From: Serratia nevei
Lineage (GTDB): Bacteria; Pseudomonadota; Gammaproteobacteria; Enterobacterales; Enterobacteriaceae
NCBI RefSeq assembly: GCF_024160145.1
Contig: NZ_JAMYWQ010000003.1
Span: forward strand, 1-64,000
Reading direction: 5' to 3'
Length of the DNA stretch: 64,000 nt
Shown here: in pieces, positions 21,599-29,971 of the stretch
Position numbering within the stretch: the stretch's first letter is position 1
Layout of the letters: the number at the start of each line of letters is the position of its first letter
Notes under the pieces: model-generated
Told to the model about the DNA's origin: nothing
Database searches by the model: none
Seen by the model: the letters and a program-made list of their open reading frames with translations, nothing else
Program-made: the position numbers and the translations under genes

Positions 21599-21627
21599 TA
21601 AAAAAAGGGCGGGATAATGCCCGCCCT
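21599..21627 (-). terminator. terminator after ybiT (convergent with moeB)
   Basis: AGGGCGGG (21606-21613) and CCCGCCCT (21620-21627) form a perfect 8-bp stem. On the minus strand it is followed by seven Ts. It separates convergent moeB and ybiT. Confidence 0.85.
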
Positions 21628-21645
21628 GATGCGTTGCCGCGAGGG

Positions 21646-23238
21646 TTACACGATGCCCTGGCTGCGCAGATAGTCTTCGTAGTTGCCGGTAAAGTCGATC
21701 ACCTTGTTCGGGGTGATTTCCAGAATGCGCGTCGCCAGCGAGCTGACGAACTCACGGTCGTGGGAGACGAAGATCAGCGTGCCTTCGTACATCTCCAGCG
21801 CCATGTTCAGCGATTCGATGGATTCCATATCCAGGTGGTTGGTCGGTTCGTCCATCACCAGAATATTCGGGCGCTGCATCATCAGCTTGCCGAACAGCAT
21901 GCGGCCCTTCTCACCACCGGACAGCACCTTCACTTTCTTCTTGATGTCGTCCTGGCTGAACAGCAAACGGCCCAGCACGCTGCGCACCGCCTGCTCGTCG
22001 TCTTTTTCCTGCTTCCACTGGCTCATCCAGTCGAACACGGTCAGGGTATCGTCGAACTCGTATTCGTGATCCTGCGCGTAGTAACCGATGCGGGCGTTTT
22101 CCGACCACTTCACGGTGCCGCTGTCCGGCTGTGCGTCGCCCACCAGCGTTTTCAGCAGGGTGGTTTTACCGATGCCGTTGGCACCCAGCACCGCAACCTT
22201 CTCTCCCACTTCCACCATCAGGTTCAGCTTGCTGAACAGCGGGCCGTTGTCGAAGCCCTTGGTGAGCGCTTCCACTTCCAGCGCGTTACGGAACAGCTTC
22301 TTGTCCTGATCGAAACGGATGAACGGGTTCTGGCGGCTGGAGGCCTTCACTTCTTCCAGCTGGATCTTGTCGATCTGGCGGGCGCGCGAGGTGGCCTGCT
22401 TGGATTTGGAGGCGTTGGCGCTGAAGCGGCTGACGAACGATTGCAGCTCGTTGATCTGCGCCTTCTTCTTGGCATTGTCGGCCAGCAGACGCTCACGCGC
22501 CTGGGTGGCGGCGGTCATGTATTCGTCGTAGTTGCCCGGATAAACGCGCAGTTCGCCGTAGTCCAGATCCGCCATGTGGGTGCAGACCATGTTCAGGAAG
22601 TGACGGTCGTGCGAGATGATGATCATGGTGCTGTTGCGTTCGTTCAGCACCTGCTCCAGCCAGCGAATGGTATCGATGTCCAGGTTGTTGGTCGGTTCGT
22701 CGAGCAGCAGGATTTCCGGATCGGAGAACAGCGCCTGCGCCAGCAACACGCGCAGCTTCCAGCCCGGCGCGATTTCGCTCATCGGGCCGTAGTGCTGTTC
22801 CACCGGAATACCGACGCCAAGCAGCAGTTCGCCGGCGCGCGCTTCAGCGGTGTAACCGTCCATCTCGCCGTAAGCGACTTCCAGATCGGCCACTTTATAG
22901 CCGTCTTCTTCGCTCATCTCCGCCATGGCGTAGATGCGGTCGCGCTCTTCCTTCACCGCCCACAGTTCGGTGTGGCCCATGATCACGGTGTCCAGCACGC
23001 TGTATTGTTCGAAGGCGAACTGATCCTGACGCAGTTTACCCAGGCGCTCGTTCGGATCGAGGAACACGTTGCCGCCGGTTGGCGCCAAATCGCCGCCGAG
23101 GATTTTCATAAAGGTGGACTTGCCGCAGCCGTTGGCGCCGATCAGGCCATAACGGTTGCCGCCGCCGAATTTAACAGAGATGTTTTCAAACAACGGCTTG
23201 CTGCCGAACTGCATGGTGATGTTGTTGGTGCTTAACAC
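21646..23238 (-). CDS. ybiT: ABC-F family ATPase YbiT
   Basis: Soluble ABC-F protein, 530 residues, the same length as E. coli YbiT. It has two ABC domains without membrane spans. Walker A loops are GANGCGKST near 36 and GANGIGKTT near 350; Walker B has DEPTNNLD and DEPTNHLD; the inter-domain linker around 240-320 is rich in Lys/Arg ([17 protein letters not shown]). Such proteins act on ribosomes; YbiT's exact role is not settled. The start is a GTG at 23238 ([12 protein letters not shown]), supported by alignment to the family start. A transporter role is excluded by the lack of a partner permease. Confidence 0.95.
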   Translation of the reverse strand: MLSTNNITMQFGSKPLFENISVKFGGGNRYGLIGANGCGKSTFMKILGGDLAPTGGNVFLDPNERLGKLRQDQFAFEQYSVLDTVIMGHTELWAVKEERDRIYAMAEMSEEDGYKVADLEVAYGEMDGYTAEARAGELLLGVGIPVEQHYGPMSEIAPGWKLRVLLAQALFSDPEILLLDEPTNNLDIDTIRWLEQVLNERNSTMIIISHDRHFLNMVCTHMADLDYGELRVYPGNYDEYMTAATQARERLLADNAKKKAQINELQSFVSRFSANASKSKQATSRARQIDKIQLEEVKASSRQNPFIRFDQDKKLFRNALEVEALTKGFDNGPLFSKLNLMVEVGEKVAVLGANGIGKTTLLKTLVGDAQPDSGTVKWSENARIGYYAQDHEYEFDDTLTVFDWMSQWKQEKDDEQAVRSVLGRLLFSQDDIKKKVKVLSGGEKGRMLFGKLMMQRPNILVMDEPTNHLDMESIESLNMALEMYEGTLIFVSHDREFVSSLATRILEITPNKVIDFTGNYEDYLRSQGIV

Positions 23239-23932
23239 AGCGCTCGCTCTTTATATGCATAGGGAATGTGATTTGGCGCGCATTATGCCACAACGGGGTG
23301 CAGAGATCGCGGGAAGTTTTGGTGACATTTTGAGCGGTGGCAGCGCATGAGTCATACCTGCGTTGAATAACGCCGATGAAAGTCACGGGAGGAATTCACG
23401 CAACCGGGCGTGCAATAGTTGCAACCAATTCACCAAATATATTAATTCACTTTTTTAATTAAAATGGAAAATGAAATTTATTCTCGCCAGATACCGTCAC
23501 TGATACGAATAAATCGCGCAAGATCACCTCTTGGAAATCATTAATACAGTCAACACACGTCTATTTAACTCTATTTATTGCCGACTCTCGCCACATATTC
23601 TGCTTTACGCGACATTTTGTGACCGCCTTCTTAAATGTCTGGGATTTTTAGATGATTAATGCGTTGTAGCTCACTAAAACGGCACTGCCTATTTTTGCCA
23701 CCCTAAGATAAAAATCAAACAAAGACGATTTAATACATTAAGATAGAAAAATCAAACCTCCATTCGTCCGTTAGCTGTACTCTTATTGCATATGATTGTA
23801 CATACAAGTATATGTAAAAGTGACATTGCCATTTTGTTGGCGTTTTGGAGCACGATGATCGTCGCCCCGGATAACGCCACTCTGGCCAGAAAATAATAAC
23901 AACACACTGTCCACCTATCGCGAGAGATAACG
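23239..23932. other. 694-bp AT-rich intergenic region between ybiT and an MHS transporter
   Basis: No convincing gene is present; frames on either strand are short and without a good ribosome site. The right part presumably holds the transporter promoter, including the dyad at 23796-23807. The region is markedly more AT-rich than its flanks. Whether it contains a small RNA cannot be judged here. Confidence 0.5.
23796..23807 (+). promoter_or_regulatory. possible GntR-type operator
   Basis: TTGTA-CA-TACAA is an inverted repeat of the TTGTA-N2-TACAA type bound by FadR-subfamily GntR regulators. It lies 126 bp upstream of the transporter start. No GntR gene is in the window, so assignment is tentative. 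Confidence 0.4.
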
Positions 23933-25237
23933 ATGAACGCTGCTGAAAACACATTGCCCAAAAGCCAAACGGCGGAGAAAGGCGCGGTAAATTACAAAGT
24001 GATTGTCGGCGCCAGCCTGGGCAACGGCCTGGAGATTTTCGACTTCACCGTATACAGCTTCTTTGCCGCCATTATCGGCAAACTCTATTTTCCCAGCGAC
24101 AGCGCCTACGGCTCTTTATTGATGTCGGTCGCGGTGTTCGGCGTCGGCTTTATCATGCGCCCGCTGGGCAGTATGGTGCTGGGCGCCTATGCCGACCGGG
24201 TCGGCCGCAAGGCCGCCATGCTGGTGACCATCATGCTGATGGGCATCGGCACCGCCCTGATCGCCTTCGCGCCGACCCATGCGCAAATCGGCGTTCTGGC
24301 GCCGCTGCTGATCGTGGTCGGCCGCCTGATTCAGGGCTTCGCCGCCGGCGGTGAAGTGGGCTCGGCCACCACGCTGCTGCTGGAATCGGCCGGGGCCAAC
24401 CAGCGTGGCTTTTTCGTCAGCTGGCAGGCGATCAGCCAGGGCGTCAGCGCCCTGCTCGGCGCCTCTTGCGGGCTGGCGCTCACCTATTTTCTGCCGGAAG
24501 AGGCGCTGTATGCCTGGGGCTGGCGCGTGCCGTTCATCATCGGCCTGCTGATCATTCCCGTCGGCGTGTATATCCGTAAGCATCTGGAAGAGACCTACAG
24601 CGGCGAGCAGCCGGATCACGCGCGGCAGCCGCTTAACCCGGTGTGGGATCTGGTGCGCAACCATGCCAAAGATCTGCTGCTGGGGGTGCTGGTCATCATG
24701 TCCGGCACCGTGATGGTCTACGTGGTGCTGCTGTACATGCCGACCTACATGATGCAGACCTATCACATCGCCGGCCCGACCGCCTATCTCTTCAGCTGCA
24801 TCGCCTCCGTGGTGCAGATCGTGGCGGTCTACTACGCCGGGCGCTATGTCGATCGGATCCAGAATTACAAAAGGCCGCTGCTGTTCTCGATCTTTACATC
24901 GCTGATCCTGATTTACCCAACCTTCTGGTTCCTCGGCGCCACGCAAACCCTGTGGCTGGCGATCGTCTTCCGCATCCTGCTGATCGGCGCGCTGGGGATC
25001 AACATGCTGGCCAGCACCATGCTGATCGTCTCGGCGCTGCCGCGCCACGTACGCGCCACCGGCACCTCGATGATTTACGCCTTCGGCGTGACGCTGTTCG
25101 GCGGCTCGGCGCAGCTGATCGTCACCTGGCTGCTGGAGACCAGCGGCAACCCGCTGGCGCCGGCGTGGTACGTAACCGGCATGCTGACCGTTAGCCTGCT
25201 CGCTACCCTGCTGTTCCGCGAACGCCACACCGAGTAA
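23933..25237 (+). CDS. MHS-family MFS transporter (probable organic-acid:proton symporter)
   Basis: Inner-membrane transporter, 434 residues with twelve predicted spans. It belongs to the metabolite:H+ symporter (MHS) group, with FDFTVYSFFAAIIGKLYFPS in span one, MRPLGSMVLGAYADRVGRKAAM after span two, and RLIQGFAAGGEVGSATTLLLES near residue 125. Group members include ShiA, ProP, KgtP and citrate/tricarballylate carriers. The substrate cannot be told from the sequence, and no catabolic genes lie beside it. The upstream region contains a possible GntR operator, which would fit an organic-acid carrier. Confidence 0.85.
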   Translation: MNAAENTLPKSQTAEKGAVNYKVIVGASLGNGLEIFDFTVYSFFAAIIGKLYFPSDSAYGSLLMSVAVFGVGFIMRPLGSMVLGAYADRVGRKAAMLVTIMLMGIGTALIAFAPTHAQIGVLAPLLIVVGRLIQGFAAGGEVGSATTLLLESAGANQRGFFVSWQAISQGVSALLGASCGLALTYFLPEEALYAWGWRVPFIIGLLIIPVGVYIRKHLEETYSGEQPDHARQPLNPVWDLVRNHAKDLLLGVLVIMSGTVMVYVVLLYMPTYMMQTYHIAGPTAYLFSCIASVVQIVAVYYAGRYVDRIQNYKRPLLFSIFTSLILIYPTFWFLGATQTLWLAIVFRILLIGALGINMLASTMLIVSALPRHVRATGTSMIYAFGVTLFGGSAQLIVTWLLETSGNPLAPAWYVTGMLTVSLLATLLFRERHTE

Positions 25238-25576
25238 GGGCCTGCGGGTGGCCGGCCAGTGCAGGTGTTTTTCCAGCCGCGCACGCATGTTCGCCACCAC
25301 CCGCGTCCTCTCTCTGGCGCCATTTTCGCGCCGCATCACATGCTCCGATCCCGCGTAATTGACTTAGGTAATGTTCGTTTTACCGACGGCCCGCAACTCA
25401 CCGATCCTGTTGTCGCCCCCCTTGGCGTGATGCTGCGCAGGGTGGTGAGCTGATCGATGTTCAGCAGGCCTGTCGCCAGCCTCATTACTTCCCCCTTTTC
25501 CCTGCGGCGTTCGGTTAATTCGCCTTTTCTGGTCTACGCTTCATGCCAACCACTTTGCTGACAGGGAAGCGCTACC
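25238..25576. other. 339-bp intergenic region without a recognised gene
   Basis: Contains a short plus-strand frame (25259-25453) with no recognisable domain and no ribosome site, which I do not call. No strong terminator hairpin was seen after the transporter. The promoter of the following small membrane protein should lie at its right end. Confidence 0.4.
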
Positions 25577-26008
25577 ATGCCACACCTCTATAACACCGCA
25601 CTGCTGATCGGCGCCGCGCTGAGCGCCATCGCCGCCCTGCTGCATATCTGGGTGATCGCCGCCGGGCCGCGCGGCTATCGGCTATGCGGCGCCGGCGATC
25701 GCTTCATTAAGGCGGCGGAAGCGGGTAAAAAATTCCCGGCAATCGTCACCGCCGGTATCGCGCTGATGCTGTTTATTTGGTCGCTGTATGCGCTTTCCGG
25801 CGCAGGCCTGATCGCGCCGCTGCCGCTGCTGCGGCCCGCGCTGTTTATCATCACCTTTATCTACCTGCTGCGCGGCGTCGCCGGCCCGTTCGCTCTGCGC
25901 GATACCGGCCGCAGCCAGCGCTTCATCGTCGTCAGCTCGCTGATTTGCCTCGGCTTCGGGCTGGTGCATCTGCTGGGGATGACGCAGCGCTGGGGCGCGT
26001 TGGCGTAA
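25577..26008 (+). CDS. small integral membrane protein of unknown function
   Basis: A 143-residue protein with four hydrophobic spans (about residues 8-30, 55-75, 82-103 and 115-135), short charged loops (GDRFIKAAEAGKKFP; RDTGRSQR) and no signal cleavage site. It looks like a conserved enterobacterial membrane protein, but I cannot name a function. Its last 77 bp overlap the 3' end of cynR on the other strand. It is not obviously part of an operon. Confidence 0.7.
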   Translation: MPHLYNTALLIGAALSAIAALLHIWVIAAGPRGYRLCGAGDRFIKAAEAGKKFPAIVTAGIALMLFIWSLYALSGAGLIAPLPLLRPALFIITFIYLLRGVAGPFALRDTGRSQRFIVVSSLICLGFGLVHLLGMTQRWGALA

Positions 26009-26882
26009 CGCCCTGTTCCTGCAATACGGCAATAAACGCCTGCGCGGCGGCGCTGCGGTAAGCGCCTTTGCGCTGCAGCCACACCGCCTGCCGCACCGGC
26101 ATGGCGTTGGCCAGTGCCACTTTTTTCAACTGCCGGTGCTCGCGCGCAATGGCGGCCGGCAGCAGCGTGGCGAGCTGCCCGCGCCGCACGATCTCGACGA
26201 TGGCGCCCAGCGCGTTGGCCTCCACCGCCACCTGCGGCCGAAATCCCAGCTGCGTGCAGTAGCGATCGATAAACTGGCGCGTGGCGAAGTCGCCGCTCAG
26301 CAAAGCCAGCGGCAGATGTTGCCACTCCGCCAACGTCAGCGGCCGGCGATGAGACGCCAGGGGATGGTCGGCGCCGACCATCAGCTCCAGCGTCTCGCAG
26401 AACAACGCCGCCGCTTCCACCTCCGCCGACTGCGCCATCTCGAAGGCGATCCCCAGATCCAGCCGATCCTGCGCCAGCAGCGCCTCAATTCGCTCTTGCG
26501 CCATCTCCTCAATGCTCAGGGTAATCCCGGGATAGCGGCGGTAGAACGCATCGATCGCCGGCCCCACCAGATAGGCGGTGAAGGTCGGCGTCATGGCCAG
26601 CCGCAAATGGCCGCGCGCCAGCGTCGCCACGTCATGGATCGCCCGCGCGCCGGCGTCCAGATCTTGCAGCGCCAGCCGCGCATAGCGCATCCACGCCTCA
26701 CCGGCGTCGGTCAGGCGCACGGCTCTGCCGCTGCGATCGAACAGCGGCGCCCCCAGTGTGTCTTCCAGCTGCTTGATCTGTTGAGACAGCGTCGGTTGCG
26801 AGACGTGCAGCGCTTCGGCGGCGCGGGTGAAGTTGCCCTGTTCGGCAACGGCCAGAAAATAACGGATGTGTCGCAGCAGCAT
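25932..26882 (-). CDS. cynR: LysR-type cyanate regulator CynR
   Basis: Transcriptional activator of the cyanate genes. From the ATG at 26882 (MLLRHIRYFLAVAEQGNFTRAAEALHVSQPTLSQQIKQLE) it is 316 residues; a frame continues 12 codons upstream but the family begins here. The winged helix fills residues 1-60 and the effector domain 90-295. The C-terminus (about 20 residues, rich in Ala, Pro, Ser and Arg) runs past the usual CynR end and overlaps the convergent membrane-protein gene. It is divergent from cynT-cynS, across a short regulatory region with repeats. Its role follows from this context and from similarity to E. coli CynR. Confidence 0.9.
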   Translation of the reverse strand: MLLRHIRYFLAVAEQGNFTRAAEALHVSQPTLSQQIKQLEDTLGAPLFDRSGRAVRLTDAGEAWMRYARLALQDLDAGARAIHDVATLARGHLRLAMTPTFTAYLVGPAIDAFYRRYPGITLSIEEMAQERIEALLAQDRLDLGIAFEMAQSAEVEAAALFCETLELMVGADHPLASHRRPLTLAEWQHLPLALLSGDFATRQFIDRYCTQLGFRPQVAVEANALGAIVEIVRRGQLATLLPAAIAREHRQLKKVALANAMPVRQAVWLQRKGAYRSAAAQAFIAVLQEQGVTPTRPSAASSPADAPARSRGKSAS

Positions 26883-26904
26883 AGCGCCCCAGCTATTAGT
26901 AAAA

Positions 26905-26949
26905 CCTATAGCCAGCATTATAAATGGGTCTTAGACCCTATAGCCAGCA
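26905..26949. promoter_or_regulatory. cynR/cynT operator region: 13-bp direct repeats and a dyad
   Basis: CCTATAGCCAGCA occurs twice, at 26905-26917 and 26937-26949, exactly 32 bp apart (about three helical turns). Between them lies the dyad GGGTCT-T-AGACCC (26926-26938), which contains a T-N11-A motif. The gap separates cynR from cynT, so this is the likely CynR binding region. Confidence 0.65.
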
Positions 26950-26996
26950 GCGTTCATCATGCCGCCATCGCATAACGACACCCAATGGAGAAACGG

Positions 26997-27650
26997 ATGA
27001 AAGAGGTGATTGAAGGCTTCCTGAAGTTCCAGCGCGAAGCCTTTGTTGAACGCACGGCGCTGTTTCAGCAGTTGGCGACCCGCCAAAACCCGCGCACCCT
27101 GTTTATCTCATGTTCCGACAGCCGCCTGGTGCCGGAGCTGGTCACCCAGCGCGAGCCGGGGGATCTGTTCGTGATCCGCAACGCCGGTAACATCGTGCCT
27201 TCTTTCGGCCCAGAACCCGGCGGGGTTACCGCCTCGGTCGAGTACGCCGTCGCAGCGCTGGGCGTGGAGGATATCGTGATCTGCGGCCATTCCGACTGCG
27301 GCGCGATGACCGCCATCGCCACCTGCCAGTGTCTGGAGCACCTGCCGACGGTCGCCGGCTGGCTGCGTTACGCCGATTCCGCCAAGGCGGTCAATCAGGC
27401 TTATCCGCACGCCTCCGACGAGGCCCGGGTCGCGTCGATGGTGCGCGAAAACGTCATCGCCCAGCTCAACAACATCAAAACGCACCCTTCCGTCGCCCTG
27501 GCACTGGATCAGCGCCGCCTGACGCTGCACGGCTGGGTCTATGACATCGCCAGCGGCGCTATCGAGGCGCTGGACGGCGAAACCCGCCGCTTCGTGCCGC
27601 TCGCCACCCATCCCGACGTGACCGCCACCCCGGCGATCGCCCGTTTTTAA
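26997..27650 (+). CDS. cynT: beta-carbonic anhydrase CynT
   Basis: Beta-class zinc carbonic anhydrase that hydrates CO2 to bicarbonate, preventing bicarbonate depletion during cyanate breakdown by CynS. The start is the ATG at 26997, matching E. coli CynT and preceded by GGAG at proper spacing; an ATG four codons earlier is less likely. The 217-residue protein has zinc ligands Cys39, His98 and Cys101, and the Asp41-Arg43 dyad in SCSDSR. It is 19 bp upstream of cynS. Confidence 0.96.
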   Translation: MKEVIEGFLKFQREAFVERTALFQQLATRQNPRTLFISCSDSRLVPELVTQREPGDLFVIRNAGNIVPSFGPEPGGVTASVEYAVAALGVEDIVICGHSDCGAMTAIATCQCLEHLPTVAGWLRYADSAKAVNQAYPHASDEARVASMVRENVIAQLNNIKTHPSVALALDQRRLTLHGWVYDIASGAIEALDGETRRFVPLATHPDVTATPAIARF

Positions 27651-27669
27651 GTCAACAAAAGGAGCTAAC

Positions 27670-28140
27670 ATGACACACTCTCTGCATAACGCCGCCCCGC
27701 GCGAAGCGCTCACCGACACCATCATGGCCGCCAAGATCCGCCATAACCTGACGTTCGAAGCGCTGGCCGAGGGCACCGGTCTCAGCCTGGCGTTCGTCAC
27801 CGCCGCGCTGCTGGGGCAGCATGCGCTGCCGGAACCGGCGGCGCGCACGGTAGCGGCCAAGCTGGGGTTGGACGAAGAAGCAGTGCGGCTGCTGCAAACC
27901 ATCCCGCTGCGCGGCAGCATTCCCGGCGGCGTGCCGACCGATCCGACCATTTATCGCTTCTATGAAATGCTGCAGGTTTACGGCTCCACGCTGAAAGCGC
28001 TGGTGCACGAGCAGTTCGGCGACGGCATCATCAGCGCCATCAACTTCAAGCTGGATATCAAAAAGGTCGCCGATCCGGAAGGCGGCGAACGCGCGGTGAT
28101 CACCCTGGACGGCAAATACCTGCCGACCAAGCCTTTCTGA
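27670..28140 (+). CDS. cynS: cyanate hydratase (cyanase)
   Basis: Cytosolic decameric enzyme converting cyanate and bicarbonate to ammonia and CO2. The 156-residue length equals the E. coli enzyme. The catalytic triad Arg96, Glu99 and Ser122 is present at exactly those positions, in YRFYEML and [10 protein letters not shown]. The N-terminal helix-turn-helix-like domain and the C-terminal dimer strand ([15 protein letters not shown]) are intact. It follows cynT, and no cynX transporter gene follows. A strong GC hairpin lies just beyond the stop. Confidence 0.98.
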   Translation: MTHSLHNAAPREALTDTIMAAKIRHNLTFEALAEGTGLSLAFVTAALLGQHALPEPAARTVAAKLGLDEEAVRLLQTIPLRGSIPGGVPTDPTIYRFYEMLQVYGSTLKALVHEQFGDGIISAINFKLDIKKVADPEGGERAVITLDGKYLPTKPF

Positions 28141-28150
28141 TTGCCCTTTC

Positions 28151-28172
28151 GCCGGCGGCCCGCGCCGCCGGC
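28151..28172 (+). terminator. hairpin after cynS, possible weak terminator
   Basis: GCCGGCGG (28151-28158) and CCGCCGGC (28165-28172) form a perfect 8-bp GC stem 11 bp past the cynS stop. Only AAATTG follows, so it is not a classical U-tract terminator. Confidence 0.45.
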
Positions 28173-28175
28173 AAA

Positions 28176-28204
28176 TTGACAGCCAACCGGCCATTGGCTA
28201 CATT
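28176..28204 (+). promoter_or_regulatory. near-consensus sigma-70 promoter for the YjhX-like gene
   Basis: TTGACA (28176-28181), a 17-bp spacer and TACATT (28199-28204) give a strong promoter. The spacer contains the inverted repeat GCCAA-N7-TTGGC, a possible operator. Transcription from about 28211 would create a leader of about 160 nt. Confidence 0.7.
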
Positions 28205-28254
28205 AACTGCGCTGAAACGCCGCCATGGCGTTTTTCACTGCCCGAGGCCTGTAT

Positions 28255-28373
28255 GTTGGAGATTGTAACCACCCGATAGTCGCTTCCTTGCCGTATGGCG
28301 AGGGACTCTGACGTATCCGACGCGCGTTTGCGCGGGGATGCGCGTATCTGGGGTTATTACAGGATCTCCCAAC
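28255..28373 (+). ncRNA. structured 5' leader of the YjhX-like gene (candidate cis-regulatory RNA)
   Basis: Bases 28255-28268 (GTTGGAGATTGTAA) pair with 28357-28373 (TTACA, GG bulge, ATCT, C bulge, CCCAAC) to close a three-way junction. Inside are a 9-bp hairpin (28284-28292 with 28297-28305, loop GTAT) and a second hairpin (28315-28325 with 28330-28339, loop GTTT). The closing stem ends one base before the ATG and buries the AGGA ribosome site at 28361-28364. I do not recognise a known riboswitch class. Confidence 0.55.
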
Positions 28374-28631
28374 ATGAACATTTCCAAAGCGGAACAACGC
28401 GTGCTGCACGTGTTGGCCAAAGGCGGCTATATCGCCTTCACCCGCAACGACGCCGGTCGCGTCACCCACGTCGAATGCTACACCCGCGAAGGGCTCGGCC
28501 TGGCCGACTGCTCGCTGGCCGTCTTCACCAAACTCAAAACCAAACGCCTGATCCTCTCTCGCCAGGGGCGCCCTTATCGCGTCACCTTCGCCGGGCTCAA
28601 GGCCGTGCGGGCGCAGCTGGATAACCGTTAA
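28374..28631 (+). CDS. YjhX family protein (UPF0386, putative toxin-like)
   Basis: An 85-residue basic protein of the YjhX/UPF0386 family: [22 protein letters not shown], then [23 protein letters not shown] and KLKTKRLI, as in E. coli YjhX. It resembles a winged-helix fold. E. coli YjhX has been proposed as the toxin of a YjhX-YjhQ pair in which the partner is a GNAT acetyltransferase; a broken GNAT gene follows here 62 bp later. The function is not established. A strong promoter and a folded leader that covers the ribosome site suggest translational control. Confidence 0.85.
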   Translation: MNISKAEQRVLHVLAKGGYIAFTRNDAGRVTHVECYTREGLGLADCSLAVFTKLKTKRLILSRQGRPYRVTFAGLKAVRAQLDNR

Positions 28632-28693
28632 TCATCGATACCGGCCGGGCAGGCAGCCCGGTCGGCTCAGCCTCATTTAATCAGGATACAACC

Positions 28694-29059
28694 ATGAACA
28701 TCACTTTACGCCACGAAACGCCGGCCGACGTCGACGCCATCGCCACCCTGACCGACGCCGCGTTCCTGCATGCCGAACACAGCAGCCACACCGAGCAGTT
28801 TATCGTCAACGCGCTGCGTGCAGCAGGCGCTCTCACCCTGTCGCTGGTCGCTGAGCACAATGGCACACCGATCGGGCACGCATCCGTCTCGCCGGTCATA
28901 CTCAGCAACGGCACCGCCGGTTGGTACGGGCTGGCGCCGGTGTCGGTGCTGCCGGCCAGTCAGAGCCGGGGGATCGTCCGCCGGCTCGACAGCCGCGAGC
29001 TGCAGCTGACCCCCGCCGGTAAAAAAGCGCTGGCCGCACATTTTGAGCTCACGGTGTAA
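28694..29059 (+). pseudogene. truncated GNAT acetyltransferase fused to the tail of an ArsR-type regulator
   Basis: The 121-residue frame starts as a YhbS/YjhQ-like N-acetyltransferase (residues 1-96: MNITLRHETPADVDAIATLTDAAF ... GWYGLAPVSVLPASQSRGI). It stops just after the acetyl-CoA loop (Q/R-x-x-G-x-G/A equivalent, here QSRGIV). The remainder, RRLDSRELQLTPAGKKALAAHF, resembles the C-terminus of ArsR/HTH regulators (LDSR..QLTPAGR.AL..HF). The simplest reading is an in-frame deletion joining two former neighbours. An acetyltransferase lacking its second half is unlikely to be active. It lies between the YjhX-like gene and a GST. Confidence 0.65.
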
Positions 29060-29134
29060 CCCGGCGGCGGGGTAGTTTTACTGCAATACTCAAGGGGTAT
29101 GCTTAAGCGCCCCCCGCCAACCCGAGGAGTTTCC

Positions 29135-29842
29135 ATGCTCGATTCCACCCAATTCCCGATCGTCAAACGCTGGCCGGCTCAGCATCCGGAACGGCTACAG
29201 CTCTATTCCCTGCCGACGCCGAACGGCGTCAAGGTGTCTATCATGCTGGAAGAGATCGGCTTGCCCTATGAGGCGCACCTGATCGACATTGGCAGCAACG
29301 AAACCTGGACGCCGGAATTCCTGGCGCTGAACCCGAACGGCAAGATCCCGGCGATCATCGATCCCGATGGCCCCGGCGGCCGGCCGCTGGCGCTGTTCGA
29401 ATCCGGTGCCATTCTGCTCTACCTGGCGGAAAAGAGCGGCCATTTCCTGCCGCAGGATCCGGCGCAGCGTTACGAAACCATTCAATGGGTGTTCTTCCAG
29501 ATGGCCGCCGTCGGGCCGATGTTCGGCCAGCTCGGTTTCTTCCACAAATTCGCCGGGCGCGAGTATGAAGACAAACGGCCGCTGGAGCGCTACAAAAACG
29601 AATCGAAACGCCTGCTCGGCGTGCTGGAAACGCGCCTTGAAGGACGCAACTGGATCATGGGCGCGGACTACACCATCGCCGATATTTCGCTGCTGGGCTG
29701 GGTGCGCAACCTGATTGGCTTCTATGAGGCGCGCGAGCTGGTGGAGTTCGACAGTTTCCCGCGCGTCGCGCAGTGGCTGGAGCGCGGCCTGGCGCGGCCG
29801 GCGGTGCAGCGTGGGCTGGCTATCCCGGCGCGCGCGGCCTGA
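29135..29842 (+). CDS. glutathione S-transferase family protein (YfcG/nu-class-like)
   Basis: Cytosolic thioredoxin-fold transferase/disulfide reductase. The start ATG at 29135 follows GAGGAG, giving 235 residues. The N-terminal domain has LYSLPTPNGVKVSIMLEEIGLPYEAH, the TPNGxKV active-site turn of YfcG/YghU-type enzymes, and FESGAILLYLAEK for glutathione binding. The C-terminal helical domain contains YTIADISLLGW. YghU-type proteins use disulfide-bond oxidoreductase chemistry with two glutathiones. Substrate unknown. Confidence 0.88.
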   Translation: MLDSTQFPIVKRWPAQHPERLQLYSLPTPNGVKVSIMLEEIGLPYEAHLIDIGSNETWTPEFLALNPNGKIPAIIDPDGPGGRPLALFESGAILLYLAEKSGHFLPQDPAQRYETIQWVFFQMAAVGPMFGQLGFFHKFAGREYEDKRPLERYKNESKRLLGVLETRLEGRNWIMGADYTIADISLLGWVRNLIGFYEARELVEFDSFPRVAQWLERGLARPAVQRGLAIPARAA

Positions 29843-29880
29843 CGCCAAGCGGGGTGGCCGCCAGGCCATCCCGCCTTTCG

Positions 29881-29914
29881 CTGTCATAAAATTGTCATCC
29901 CTCTGCTCTACTCT
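29881..29914 (+). promoter_or_regulatory. Pho box and promoter of phoA
   Basis: CTGTCATAAAATTGTCAT (29881-29898) matches the 18-bp PhoB consensus at nearly every position. A possible -10, TACTCT, lies at 29909-29914, ten bases downstream, as expected for a PhoB-activated promoter. The gene should be induced by phosphate starvation. Confidence 0.88.
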
Positions 29915-29971
29915 CCTTACGTAACAATTTGATGTTATTTACATTGTTGTATTACGACAAGGAGCTTACCC

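Noticed and set aside
21634-23235. 533-codon plus-strand frame opposite ybiT
   Set aside because: Antisense shadow of a conserved ABC-F gene; composition is His/Val/Gln-rich and matches no family.
23730-23961. Two small minus-strand frames before the MHS transporter
   Set aside because: They overlap the transporter promoter and each other; no ribosome site or known peptide pattern.
25259-25453. 64-codon plus-strand frame after the MHS transporter
   Set aside because: No ribosome site, no homology I can recognise, and it begins right at the transporter's 3' flank.
28255-28373. Leader of the YjhX-like gene as a known riboswitch (TPP, M-box, yybP-ykoY, fluoride) or tRNA
   Set aside because: None of the consensus blocks of these classes that I know is present, and no cloverleaf or CCA end can be drawn.
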